From the NCBI GenBank assembly GCA_020746105.1, contig CM036658.1, positions 32,885,099-32,949,098 on the forward strand: 64,000 nucleotides of DNA, read 5' to 3'. Positions 14,002 through 24,830 of the stretch are shown piece by piece. The notes beneath the pieces are model-generated. The model was not told the origin of the DNA and ran no database searches. It saw only the letters and a program-made list of their open reading frames with translations. Position numbers and translations under genes: made by a program. This stretch comes from Trogon surrucura. Its lineage: Eukaryota; Chordata; Aves; Trogoniformes; Trogonidae. The stretch's first letter is position 1; each line of letters starts with the position of its first letter.

Positions 14002-15780
14002 ATGAGGGTAAGCGGGTATCTGTATGAGGCGCTATTGTCATTCCCATGCCTCGGGCACCTCCTCTCTGAATTCATTAGTAACAGCACTGAATCCATGGGG
14101 AAAGCAGAGGAGAATGTTCTCTCCTGCTTGTCCTTCAAGCTAATCACAACAGTTTTTGAAAACTCTGAATATTCTTGGAATACCCAATCCAGCACGGTTC
14201 TCGTCCTGTGTCTCCTGAATGTGTGCCAGATCTTGCTCAGGGTCACACCAAAATTTTCTAAGGATACCACCCAGAGACCTGTCCTGAAGCCAGATAACTA
14301 TGAGTGGCAAGGTGTGTGGGAGAATATGGGCAAGCTCCTAGGACAGTGGTCATCTCCAGTATTCTGGAATTTCATCCCTGAACATATATAGAATCCTAAA
14401 AAACTGGCAGAGTATTTGGAGAAAGTATGCTGTCAGCCTGGCCACTCCAAAGAAGCCCAAACCACTTCTGCGTGCTGGGGCCTGGCCCATGCCTACCAAG
14501 CCATTTTCAATGTCACCCATTATTCCCAAGGGAAAGAGGAGGCCTCTGGACCTGAAAACAAACCAGTAGATTATGTGACTGTTCCAGTCTCTTCAACGAA
14601 CGCTGCGGCTGCTCCGACCCCTGTGACAGGTGCTGCGACTGCTCCGACCCCTCTGACAGGAGCTGTGGCTGAACCAGAAAACCAGACTGTGCCAGTATCG
14701 GTTGCTCCAGTACAGAAGAAGTACACAAAGAAATCAGTTCGCTTGGTGAGGGATGAAAATGAAGCAGGGCCATCACAAGAACAAGAAGAGGAGGTAGAGC
14801 CAGAGATAATCACCCGGTCTCTATCTCTCAGTGAGCTGCGAGACATGCGAAAGGACTTTGGCCGCCATCCAGGTGAGCACATTATTACCTGGCTGCTCCG
14901 ATGCTGGGACAGTGGAGCTGGTAGCCTGGAACTGGAGGGTAAAGAAGCCAAACAGCTGGGATCCCTCTCTAGGGAAGGGGGCATTGACAAAGTGCTTGGG
15001 AGGCAGACACAAACCCTCAGCCTCTGGAAGCGCCTTCTGTCAGGCATGAGGGAAAGTTACCTCCTCAAGGAAGATGTTGCATGCCACCCAGGTAAATGGA
15101 CCTCAGTGGAGAGAGGTATCCAGTACCTGAGGGAACTGGCTGTGCTGGAGGTGATTTACAATAATCCAGATAACGAGCAGTCACCCACTGATCCAGATGA
15201 AGTCCGATGCACACAAGGTATGTGGCAGAAGTTCCTACGGAGTGCACCGCAAACATACTCAAACTCGTTGGCAGTGATATCCTGGAGAGAAGGTGAGGGA
15301 CAAACTGTGGATGAACTGGCTCGTCAGCTCCAGCATTACGAAGGAAGTCTGTCTTCATCCCTACAGGCTTGTGTTTCGGCCATGGAAGAACTGTCCTGGG
15401 AGTTCCAGCAGCTCAGGGTGGGTATGTCCTGCTTTCCACCTGCATGGGCACGTGTCTCAGCTGTTAGGGCTAGGTTCTCCTTCGCTCAAGGGAGGGAACA
15501 AGGGAGACAAACACACCGGAATACTCTGTGGTTTTACCTACGTGACCATGGAGAGGACATGAGGAAGTGGGATGGAGAACCGACTTCAGTCCTAGATGAA
15601 CGTGTACGTGAGTTGCGAAAGGAAGCGGCAAAGAAGAACGATCATCATAAGAAAAGTATTGCCCCAGTTTCCAGTGGAAAGCCCCCCAAACGAAACAAGA
15701 AAACAGATTTTGACTCTGATGCTCTTGAAGGAACCTCTAAGTCATACTCACAGGAAGTGAGTGACTCCGATCGAGAATAG
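14002..15780 (+). pseudogene. gag: gag of the ERV-L-like provirus
   Basis: One forward frame runs from ATG at 14002 to TAG at 15778, interrupted once by a TAG at 14389-14391. It would encode a structural polyprotein of about 590 residues. Visible features are a Pro/Ala/Thr-rich linker with a 30-nt direct repeat (14602-14631 and 14632-14661), an acidic Glu-rich segment near 14780-14810, a long helical region (15000-15450) that fits a capsid domain, and a basic then acidic tail. No CCHC zinc knuckle is seen near the C-terminus, unlike orthoretroviral nucleocapsids. Assignment rests mainly on position between the primer site and the protease. Confidence 0.75.
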
Positions 15781-16608
15781 AGGCGCCCTGCCTCCAGCCA
15801 GGTGGAGGAGAGGGACAATCGGGTCTACTGGACTGTGTGGATCTGATGGCCTGGCACGTCAGCTCCATGGGAGTACAAGGCTCTAATAGACACAGGCGCA
15901 CAATGTACTTTGATGCCATCAGGATACAGAGAGGTAGAATCCATCTGTACTTCTGCGGTGACAGAGGGATCCCAGCAACTGACTGTACTGGAAGCTGAAG
16001 TAAGTCTGACTGGAAATGAGTGGTATAAACACCCTGTTGTGACTGGCCCAGATGCTCCGTGCATTCTTGGCATAGACTTCCTCAGGAGTGGATACTTCAA
16101 GGATCCAAAGGGGTACCGGTGGGCCTTTGGCATAACTGCTTTGGAGGCAGAGGAAATTAAACAGTTGTCCACCTCGCCTGGTCTCTCAGACGACCCTTCT
16201 GTGGTGGGTTTATTGAAGGTTGAAGAACAACAGGTACCAATTGCCAACTCGATGGTGCATTGGCGGCAATATCGCACCAACCGAGACTCCCTGGTTCCCA
16301 TCCATAAGCTGATCCATCAGCTGGAGAACCAAGGAGTTATCAGTAAAACTCGCTCACCGTTTAACAGCCCCATATGGCCAGTGCGAAAGTCTAACGGGGA
16401 ATGGAGACTAACAGTGGATTATCGTGGCTTGAATGAAGTTACGCCGCCACTGAGTGCTGTCGTGCCAGACATGCTCGAGCTTCAATATGAGCTAGAATCG
16501 AAGGCTGCCAAATGGTATGCCACCATTGATATCGCCAATGCGTTTTTCCCGATCCCTCTGGCAGCAGAGTGCAGGCCACAGTTTGCTTTTACTTGGAGGG
16601 GCATCTAG
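15781..16608 (+). pseudogene. pol: Protease and N-terminal RT segment of pol
   Basis: Directly after the gag stop the same frame continues into pol. An aspartic-protease signature DTGA is encoded at 15889-15900, preceded by a TGA at 15844. A second part of the protease fold (a GIDFL-type segment near 16066) precedes the RT, whose fingers region includes NSPIWPVRKSNGEWRLTVDY-type motifs near 16360-16420. The frame is broken by TAG at 16606-16608 within RT. Confidence 0.8.
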
Positions 16609-17325
16609 TACACTTGGCATCAACTGCCCCAGGGGTGGAAACATAGCCCCACCATTTGCCACGGACTAATCCATGCTGCACTGGAACAGGGGGAAGCTCC
16701 AGAACACCTGCAGTACATTGATGACATTATTGTATGGGGCGATACAGCGGAAGAAGTTTTTGAGAAAGGCAGGAAGATAATTCAAATCCTTCTGAAAGCC
16801 GGTTGTGCCATAAAACAAAATAAGGTAAAAGGGCCTGCGCAAGAGATCCAGTTTTTGGGAGTAAAGTGGCAAGATGGACGCCGCCAGATTCCCATGGATG
16901 TGATTAACAAAATAGCAGCGATGTCTCCACCAACTAGTAAAAAGGAGGCACAGGCATTCTTAGGCGCAGTGGGGTTTTGGAGGATGCACATCCCAAGTTA
17001 CAGCCAGATTGTAAGCCCTCTTTTCCAGGTGACCCAGAAGAAGAACGATTTTAAATGGGGCCCTGAACAGCAATAAGCCTTTGAGCAGATAAAACAAGAG
17101 ATTGTTTGTGCAGTATTTCTTGGGCCAGTCTGGACAGGACAAGATGTTCAAAATGTGCTTTACACTGCAGCTGGGCAGAACGGCCCTGACTGGAGTCTCT
17201 GGCAGAGGGCACCAGGGGAGACCCAAGGTCGACCCTTAGGGTTTTGGAGTCGGGCATACCGAGGACCTGAGTCCCGCTACACTCTCACTGAGAAGGAGAT
17301 ACTGGCAGCACATGAAGGAGTCTGA
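16609..17325 (+). pseudogene. pol: RT catalytic region of pol
   Basis: Continuation of the same frame. The YIDD box of reverse transcriptase is encoded at 16714-16725, followed by the thumb-like FLGAVGFWR segment near 16960. Stops occur at 17074-17076 (TAA) and 17323-17325 (TGA). The catalytic motif itself is intact. Confidence 0.85.
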
Positions 17326-18001
17326 GCTGCCTCGGAAGTAATTGGTACTGAGGCACCGCTCCTTTTAGTACCCCGATTTCCAGTTTTGGGCTGGATGTTC
17401 AGAGGGAGGGCCTCATCTACATCATGCGACTGATGCCACGTGGAGTAAATGGATGGCACTGCTCACACAACGGGCCCGAATGGGGAACCCTCATCGACCA
17501 GGAATTCTGGAGGCAATTACAAACTGGCCAGAAAGCAAGGACTTTGAAGTGTCACGGCAGGAGGAAGTAAAACGTGCAGAAAAGGCCCCACAATATAACG
17601 AATTACCAGAGGACGAGAAGTGGTACACTCTGTTCACTGATGGGTCCTGTCGAATTGTGGGAAAGCATCGAAGACGGAAGGCTGCTGTGTGGAGCCCTAC
17701 CCAGCAAGTTGCTGAAGCCACTGAAGAGGAGGGTGAATCGAGTCAATTTGCAGAGGTAAAAGCCATTCAGCTGGCTTTAGATATTGCTGAGCAGGAAAAG
17801 TGGCCAGTACTCTATCTCTACACTGACTCGTGGATGGTGGCAAATGCTCTGTGGGGGTGGTTACAGCAATGGAAGCAGAATAACTGGCAACGCAGGGGTA
17901 GGCCCATGTGGGCTGCCGAACTGTGGCAGGATGTTGCTGCCCGGGTGGAGAACCTGGTTGTGAAAGTACGTCATGTAGATGCCCACATACCCAAGAATTG
18001 A
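17326..18001 (+). pseudogene. pol: RNase H region of pol
   Basis: After a frameshift at about 17400-17420, reading moves to the second forward frame (open from about 17402 to TGA at 17999-18001). RNase H features are in order: the first catalytic Asp in TDGSC (about 17640), Glu in the AEVKA segment (about 17753), Asp in TDSW (about 17824) and a DAH segment near 17980. All acidic residues of the active site are present. It degrades the RNA strand of the RNA-DNA hybrid in the family. Confidence 0.82.
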
Positions 18002-18991
18002 GCCACAGAAGAGCACCTAAACAACCAGCAGGTAGATTGGGCTGCTAAGATCAAAGTGTCTCAGGTGGACTTGGACTGGCAGCACAAGGGTGAATTGTTC
18101 ATAGCTCGGTGGGCCCATGACTCCTCAGGCCATCAGGGAAGGGATGCGACACATAGATGGGCTCGTGATCGAGGGGTGGACCTGACCATGGATGCTATTG
18201 CACAGGTTATCCACGAATGTGAAACGTGTGCTACAATCAAGCAGGCCAAGCGGGTAAAGCCTTTGTGGTATGGAGGGCGATGGATGAAATACAGACATGG
18301 GGAGGCGTGGCAGGTTGACTATATTACGCTTCCACTAACCCGTCAAGGCAAACACCATGTACTCACAATGGTGGAGACGACCACCGGATGGCTGGAGACA
18401 TATGCTGTGCCCCATGCCACTGCTCGGAACACCATCTTGGGCCTGGAAAAGCAGGTACTGTGGCGACACGGCACTCCGGAGAGGATTGAGTCGGATAATG
18501 GGACTCATTTCCGGAACAGCCTCATTGACACCTGGGCCAAAGAGCTCGGCATTGAGGGGGTGAACCACATCCCATATCATGCACCAGCCTCTGGAAAAGT
18601 TGAACAGCACAATGGGCTGCTACAGAGTACGTTGAGAGCAATGAGTGATGGAACTTTCAAACACTGCGACACAAATTTAGCAAAAGCAACATGGTTACTC
18701 CACAATGGAGGATCTTCCAATCGAGCCAGGCCTGCCCAGTCAAAACTCCCACGTACTGTGGATGGAGATAAAGTCCCTGTTGTGCGTATGAGGAACATGT
18801 TGGGGAAGACAGTATGGGCTAGCCCTGCCTCAGGCAAAGGCAAACCCATCCATGGGGCTGCTTTTGCTCAGGGACCTGGGTGTACTTGGTGGGTGATGCA
18901 GAAGGATGGGGATGTTCAGTGTGTACCTCCAGGGGATTTAACTTTGGGAGAGAATAGCCAGTGGACTAAATTAGGTGATGTTAACTCATAA
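18002..18991 (+). pseudogene. pol: Integrase region of pol
   Basis: Open from just after the 17999 stop to TAA at 18989-18991, in the same frame as RNase H. The N-terminal HHCC zinc-binding domain spans about 18115-18235 (two His, then C-x2-C). The catalytic core shows Asp in the VDYITLP segment (about 18318), Asp at 18494 in SDNGTHF and Glu at 18602 in GKVEQHNG, giving the exact D-x35-E spacing. A C-terminal SH3-like DNA-binding part may follow (WASPASG onwards). This is the longest undamaged pol segment, but it lacks its own start and follows a stop. Confidence 0.85.
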
Positions 18992-19461
18992 ATTACCCTG
19001 CCAATGTATGTCATCACTGCTGCTGTTGTTATGTGTCATGTCGATTAATATTACAGTAAGAATGACCCAGACCAACAAAGGATAGACTATGATGAAAACA
19101 ACGGAAGGACAGCAATAAGGGAACCTGAGGTGGCTCCCAGTGACTTCCCTAAGACGACATTTTCAAGCTTTAGATTGTGGGCACAGGCCATGCCAAATAC
19201 AGCGTGAGTTCTGGATGAAGCATACAGCAGTCAAGCACCATTCTCTCCTACTCTAAAGAACTGTTACAAAGAATGGAACCTCAAAGCCATGACCTGCATG
19301 AACTTAAGGGATATACTGGAGGGAGCGTATAGATTAAGAGAATGATATCTGTGTATATGTGCATGTGTGCATATATGTGTATATATACAAGAAAACTAAT
19401 GATAAATGTGAAGTGGAAGATCTGAGCGTGAGGTAGATGATATAGAATAAGGGGTGGATAA
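18992..19461 (+). other. Provirus 3' internal region with polypurine tract
   Basis: No envelope or accessory ORF is visible in this 470-bp stretch. Just before the 3' LTR is a purine-rich run, AATAAGGGGTGGA at about 19447-19459, the likely plus-strand primer site. Confidence 0.6.
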
Positions 19462-19878
19462 TGTACTGGGTTCAGCTGGGATAGGGTTAATTTTCAGTCA
19501 AGGGTTGGGCTAGCTGGGATAACTAGTCACTAGCCAAAGGGCTATTTGATACCATCGTGACATCATGCTCGGGGTATATATATAGGGAGCTGGTCGGGGT
19601 GGGGGGTCTCTCTCTTTCCGGCTCTCGGTCCGGGTGGTGAGATCCGCGTTATACGTTACTCACGTTATATCTGGTTAAACGTTACTGTTATTTCACTGTT
19701 ATTGTTACCATTTCTGTTCACCATTAAAACAAACTGTTTTTATCTCAACTCCACGAGGCTCTGGCTGCGGCTCCTTTTGGGCTCTTCCCCTCACTCTCGG
19801 TAGGGGGGAGCGAGTGAGGGAGCGACCATGTGGTTCCTTTGTTTCCCTCCCGCCGGTAACTTGGCTTGAACCATGACA
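19462..19878 (+). repeat. 3' LTR of the provirus
   Basis: 417 bp from TGTACTGGGTTCAGCTGGGA to AACCATGACA, followed immediately by CAAAG (19879-19883). Contains TATATATATAG near 19577 and an ATTAAAA signal near 19722. Colinear with the 5' LTR. Confidence 0.92.
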
Positions 19879-19883
19879 CAAAG
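19879..19883. repeat. Target-site duplication, right copy (CAAAG)
   Basis: Exact copy of 13255-13259; both LTR ends are TG...CA next to it. This fixes the provirus boundaries and shows that no rearrangement happened between them. Confidence 0.85.
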
Positions 19884-20274
19884 GTAACAAATAACATAAA
19901 AATGGCCCAAGAGAGGGGGAACTTTTGGGAAGATACCACCATTGTCAGAGGAAATACCACCATGGGCCACCTCTGACTCCAAGGATCAGCTGATGGGCTG
20001 AGCCTCTCTTCCCCTCCATGAGGATGCCTTTGGGTAAGGTCCAAACACTCAGTCTCACCAAGTGCTGCCCCGGGATACTTAGGAAATCTTTATAGAGGTA
20101 CTCATAATCTAATGCATCTGTAACTTTTGCATGTGCTTTGCAGACAGTCACTATCACCAGGAATCAAAACAAATTTGTGTGTCTATTGCTTTAATAAACT
20201 ATATTTTATTCCAATCTAGCTGTGGGAGTCCCTGTTGACATTGACACAATAAGTTTGGCTGTGTGAGTATATCA
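19884..20274 (+). repeat. Possible resumed LTR of the older env-bearing element
   Basis: Directly beyond the right target duplication. It contains AATAAA at 20193-20198 followed by an AT-rich stretch, a CTGTGGGAGTCCC block and an end near ...GTATATCACA, which resembles an R-U5 region ending in CA. If real, the 3' LTR of the env-bearing element was split by the ERV-L-like insertion. No partner LTR is visible, so this stays an inference. Confidence 0.35.
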
Positions 20275-20439
20275 CAACCCTCGTGAAGGATGGCCTCGTG
20301 AGTTCAGGGGCGCCACCAGCTCGAAGGCATCTTGGTGCGTCTATTTAATAATGATGAATTGGGCATCACTCAGAACCTAAGACCAGCCATCCCCAGCATC
20401 TCTGTTATTTGAGGACAAGCTGGAGCGCAGCAGGGTTTA

Positions 20440-20792
20440 GCTTCTGCCAAACTGATTTGCACTTTTTTTGCAACAGAAATTGTTGCCTCTTTTCACAACT
20501 GAAATTGCTGCCTCCTTTTAACATAACACCTTCTTACTACCCGGCACCCCCAGTGTGGCACACAAGAGCCAGCAGTGGCGTTGGTCACTGTATGAATAAG
20601 TATCAGCAAGGGCCTTTCTGCATCCCAGTCCCAGGCAGTAACTGTAAATATCAGGTGTTATCACTGCCAGTAGCACACACTGTCTGCAAAAACATGCTGC
20701 TGACTGCAGAACGTGCAGCCTTTTAGAAGAGACTAAACTGGAAAGTAAAAATCACTGAACAGAATTGGTTTCATTTAGCTCAAATCAGGACA
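20440..20792 (-). repeat. LTR family B, copy 1 (fragment)
   Basis: Aligns by eye with 24175-24830 and with the reverse complement of 32192-32960. Shared blocks include GGCAGTAACTGTAAATATCAGG, TGTCTGCAAAAACATGCTGCT, AGAAGAGACT and the terminal CTCAAATCAGGACA (ending at 20792). Only the 5' (U3-like) part of the LTR appears to be present. Confidence 0.7.
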
Positions 20793-21803
20793 ACATGTTA
20801 AATGTGTTTGTTCTTATTTGTAGACACCATGTTTTAGCTTTGCTAGCATCATACTTCCTATGCTCCCAAGGCTAAACATCATAAAATTCTACATATTTTT
20901 CTTGTCCTTCCTTTACATTTCCTGCAACGGCGGGAATGCTGTGACATGTCAGGTGGCATCTCACTGAGTTCTAGTCAGAAAACTTGACTTGATGCCAAAG
21001 CACCTAGACAGACAAAAACTCATTTAGGAGTTGTTCCATCCTGAACAAGTGGTTAAAAAAAGTTGAATGAATCACATTATTGACTAAAGAGAGACTCAGA
21101 TAAGTACCTTAAAAGCTTAACATTAAGCCGGTTGCACTACAACTATGTCACTCAGTAGTGCCAGGAGATTTTCAGGGGCACTGTAGCTCAGTCATCTGTA
21201 CAGTTAGTTGGTAGAACAGTTGCTGGCACAGATTTTGGCTTGTGCACAATTCAGGAGGTGTCAAGTCCTCATTTCTGGTGGGCACATTGTATACAACCAG
21301 CCTGTTCTGGAAGTTAAAGGGTAGATAATGTGGACACAAACTGTTCTTTATAAGCTAGCCTGTGTACCAGAAGGCAGTCCTTGGCATATTTGTTAGTAGA
21401 TGTGCAGTCCCAGTATCAGCTGAGATTTGGTCTCTTGAATACACATTGAGAAGAATTAAAATTTGGGGAGAAAAACATTGTTCCTCTTCAAACTTCAGGA
21501 GCAATTCCAGAGCTTTATTTAAATTGTTCTCCAGCTTTCCCTCTATGAAATGACCACATATGTGCTTGCTCTAAATGCCTGCCATTACGTAGATTTGGCA
21601 CAGTTTTTTTGTTAAGGATGTAGATTGTATATGGTGAGGGAGTATTACCTACACATACTTAGACTTGTACTTTTCCTTATTAAAAGTAGATGATGAACAT
21701 TAATTAGTAACATTTAGGAAAAAGTACAGGAGTCCCAGTGTCTTTGCTCTATATCTTCTCACAGAATAATTCCACATGAAAACTATTTATGTATGTACAC
21801 GTA
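20793..21803. other. Unannotated spacer
   Basis: AT-rich, no recognisable gene or repeat family. The short ORF at 21362-21553 has no family resemblance. Confidence 0.5.
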
Positions 21804-22958
21804 TGTAGTAGTTTGACCCTGGCTGGTGGCCAGGTGTCCACCACAGCTGCTCTACCACTCCCCCTTCAGCTAGAGTGGGGAGATAATATAATGAAGGGCC
21901 CGTGGTTTGAGATAAGGACAGGGAGATCACTTGCATCTACTGTCCTGGGCAAAACAGACTCGATTTTGGGGAAACTATTTAAATTGATTACGGAACAAAT
22001 CAGAGAAGAGTAGTGAGAAACAAGATAAAACATCTTAAAAAAATAACACCTTTCCCCCATCCCTCCCTTCCTCCCAGGCAAAATAGCAATCCTAGTTTAT
22101 CCATCCTCTCCCCCCGCACAGCACAGGGGAACAGGGAATGGGGGTTGCGGTCAGTTCATCTGATGTTGGTTCCACCACTGCTTCTTTCTCTGGGGGTGGA
22201 CTCTTCACTCTTCCCCTGGGCCATTATTGGGTCCCTCTCATGGGAGACAATCTTCACACACACTTCTCCAACGTGAGTCCTCTCACGAGGGGCAATTCGT
22301 CACAAACTGCCCAACATGAGTCACCTCATGAGAGGCAATCTACCCCAATGTGAGTCCTTCAGGGGGAAACTGCTCTAGCGTGAGTCCCATGTGGCATCAC
22401 ACAAGTAGCACCAGCCAATCTTCTCCAGTGTGGGCTTCTCTCTCTCCATTGGCTACAGGCTCTGGCAGTGACCTGCTCCAGCACAGGCTTCCCATGGGGT
22501 CACAGCCCCCTTCAGGCATCCACCCACTCTGGTGTGGGATCCTCCACGGGCACATCTACATCCCATCACACCCATGGGCTGCAGCAGGACAGCCTGCTTC
22601 ACTGTGGTCTTCACCACAGCCCGGGGGAATCTCTGCTCCAGCACCTGGAGCACATCTTCCCTCTTCCTCTTCTTCACTGACCTTGGTGTCTTCACATATT
22701 CTCGCTCCTCTGTCTCTCTGCCAGTTGTTGTGTGCAGCAGGCTTGGTTTTTTTCCATTTCTTCAACATGTTTTCACAGAGGCGTTCCTATCCTATCATCA
22801 CTGACAGGCTCAGCCTTGGCCAGTGGTGGGTCTGTCTTTGGAGCCGGCTGGCACTGGCTCTGTCAGACCTGGGGAAGCTTCTAGCAGCTTCTTGCAGAAG
22901 CCACCCCTACAGCCCCCCCTGCCACTGAAATCCAGCCAGGCAAATCCAATACACACAG
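21804..22958 (-). repeat. LTR-like 1.15-kb GC-rich repeat, antisense
   Basis: Begins TGTAGTAGTTTGACCCTGGC and ends near AAATCCAATACACA, so in minus orientation it runs TG...CA like a solo LTR. It has a dispersed-repeat look I associate with avian genomes: a degenerate array of GTGAGTCC-containing units (22273, 22350, 22380 and an ATGAGTCA variant at 22315, spaced 30-40 bp) and repeated CTCCAGYRYGGGCTTC-type phrases up to about 22640. I could not identify a clear target duplication. Long ORFs across it (for example 22350-22928) are low-complexity shadows and not genes. Confidence 0.6.
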
Positions 22959-24174
22959 AGGGCTTAAGCATTAAAAAGAAATAAATTAAAACAAAACAAA
23001 AAAGTTTGAGTTACCTGTTCCGATTGCAAAAATCAGTATATGGCAGTAAAGCAGACAAAAACATCTTTCCCTCAAACCCACATTGGTAACAGAACTAATA
23101 ATCCCAGCAGCTCTTGGGAACTAGAATGCATTAAGAGCTCTTCAGCTCGGAAACAGGAAACCTCAAAGAAGAGAAGGGTTCTAAACAGAAAACTACACAG
23201 AAAATACTGTCAGTGCAGAGAAGACTAGCCAGCATTTTAGCTTTCACATGTAAATACCACAAGCTGAAAGAAATTGAAACTTATTTTAAAATGTTTTTCT
23301 TGCAGAGAGAAATGTCAATATTTTATATTTTATTTATAACAAATGCACAGAGTACTAACCTCCCACCAGAAGTGGATCAAAGTGATTTCTTCCAAGAGTC
23401 CTTTCTGTGCTTTGTGGTTTAATGCCTCAAACAGCAGTTTTATTTTCTTTTCTTCATCAGTGCACACGCTGTTTAGTAGTTGCTACAGTATTCAGCGTGG
23501 CATGAGAGTATATAGCATCCATTTCACTCACTGGTGACTGCATTTTGTAGTCTGCTGATGTTTCACTGCATGACCTATGTTAGATACAATTTGTTCCCAG
23601 GCTTTTTTTGTGAATCACTATGCAAGCAGCAGGCTCTTGTTCAAAACCTGTTGTGTACTGACGGATCAATCTCACTTTCCAGATTATATGACCAAGGAAC
23701 AGCTGCAGTGCTGTTCCACAGCCACAGAAGGAGTTATCCCACTTAGATGTAGAGATCCATAAACATTTACCTTGGTCTTCCAGATCATTTCAGGAACTGC
23801 TGCTTTAGATGATGTGCTGCTTCCAAATAGCAATCTGAATGACCTCTGCAACAAACACTTACTGAAGTTTCCTCCTAATTATAAGCCAAAAAGGTCTTGT
23901 CTGTGCAACTGGTATCTTTCCAAGAGTTCAAAGACCTTCATGTGAAATAAAAGGAACAGAACTCTCGACATCACAGACTGAAGCAATTCAGGTTTTCTTG
24001 TGCAGGATGCAATCCTTCTTAAATCATACAAAGTTTAAAGGAAAAGACAAAAACCCCTTTGTAATGCTTTGGGACTGCACAACACAATGTTGTATTTTAG
24101 TATGGTGAGTTTCCTTGGCATAGGTTATTAACCATTTAAATGTATTATGATCTGTGTGTGACAAAAATTTCTCT
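22959..24174. other. Unannotated spacer
   Basis: AT-rich sequence with no recognisable exon. ORFs of 60-70 codons here show no family features. Confidence 0.5.
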
Positions 24175-24830
24175 TAAGCTTTAATGAAACAATAATAGTA
24201 CTAATAGGAAATAATGAAAATAATCAAATATATAAAAATATATACAAAACTGGTATCAACACAAATCCTCACTCTGACAGCATTCCCCACTGATGCTGCA
24301 GAGCAGGAAGGCACCACGGAAGTCCCAGGCTCAGCATCAGTGGGGACCTGGATACAGGAGCTGGATTTGGGAACTCAGGATTGGGATTAAGGGCAGAAGA
24401 ATGGATGGAGTCCTCCTCAGACACTGACCATTGAAGAACAGAGCTTAATCCCATGTCCCTCAGCTTTATACTGAATAAAATATATATGGAACGGAATACT
24501 TTTCTTGATCAAATTTGGGTCACCAGTCCTGTCTGTTCCTTCCCAGAGGTGCAACCTTCTACTTCCCTGTGACCCTTTTCCTTTCTGGCACTGCCAACAT
24601 TACACTTAAGGTCCAGCAGTGACCTTGGTTTCTATAGGAGCATATACAAGGAAGAGTCATCAATATCAATCCCTGGCAGTAACTGTAAACTTCAGGTGTC
24701 ATCACTTTTAGTAGCAGACATTGTCTGCAAAGACGTGCTGCTAACTTCAGAAAGCGCAGCCTTAGAAGAGACTGAGGTGAGAAGTAAAATCACTGATTAG
24801 AGTTGGTTCTGTTTTGCTCAAACCAGGACA
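24175..24830 (-). repeat. LTR family B, copy 2
   Basis: In minus orientation it starts TGTCCTGGTTTGAGC (right edge 24830) and runs to the ATTAAAGC polyadenylation-like box near 24175. It matches the reverse complement of 32192-32860 over its length, including CATGTCCCTCAGCTTTATAC, CCTCAGACACTGACCATTGA and TGGTATCAACACAAATCC. The U5 end seems absent or diverged. Confidence 0.8.

Larger units (their letters stand above)
13260..19878 (+). mobile_element. ERV-L-like endogenous provirus
   Basis: A 6.6-kb provirus in the order 5' LTR, primer binding site, gag, protease, RT, RNase H, integrase, polypurine tract, 3' LTR, flanked by a perfect 5-bp duplication. There is no env between integrase (ends 18991) and the 3' LTR. 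Pol sequence features, the lack of env and the 5-bp duplication suggest a class III (ERV-L) avian family. The tRNA-Lys-like primer site is unusual for that group. Gag and pol carry several in-frame stops and at least one frameshift, so it is defective. The two LTRs differ at very roughly 11% of positions by hand alignment plus an 18-nt indel, implying an old insertion. No host gene overlaps it: it lies between ATG12 and CDO1. Confidence 0.9.

Noticed and set aside
14513..15047. Minus-strand ORFs across gag
   Set aside because: Shadows of the gag frame; the products follow the complement of the Pro/Ala repeat.
18992..19461. An envelope gene of the ERV-L-like provirus
   Set aside because: No ORF or Env-like feature in the 470 bp between integrase and the 3' LTR. 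The Env-like sequence at 10.4-12.7 kb is outside the 5' LTR and so is not part of this provirus.
22350..22928. A 192-codon plus-strand ORF
   Set aside because: It lies wholly in the GC-rich LTR-like repeat, and its Ser/Pro/His-rich product follows the degenerate repeat array.
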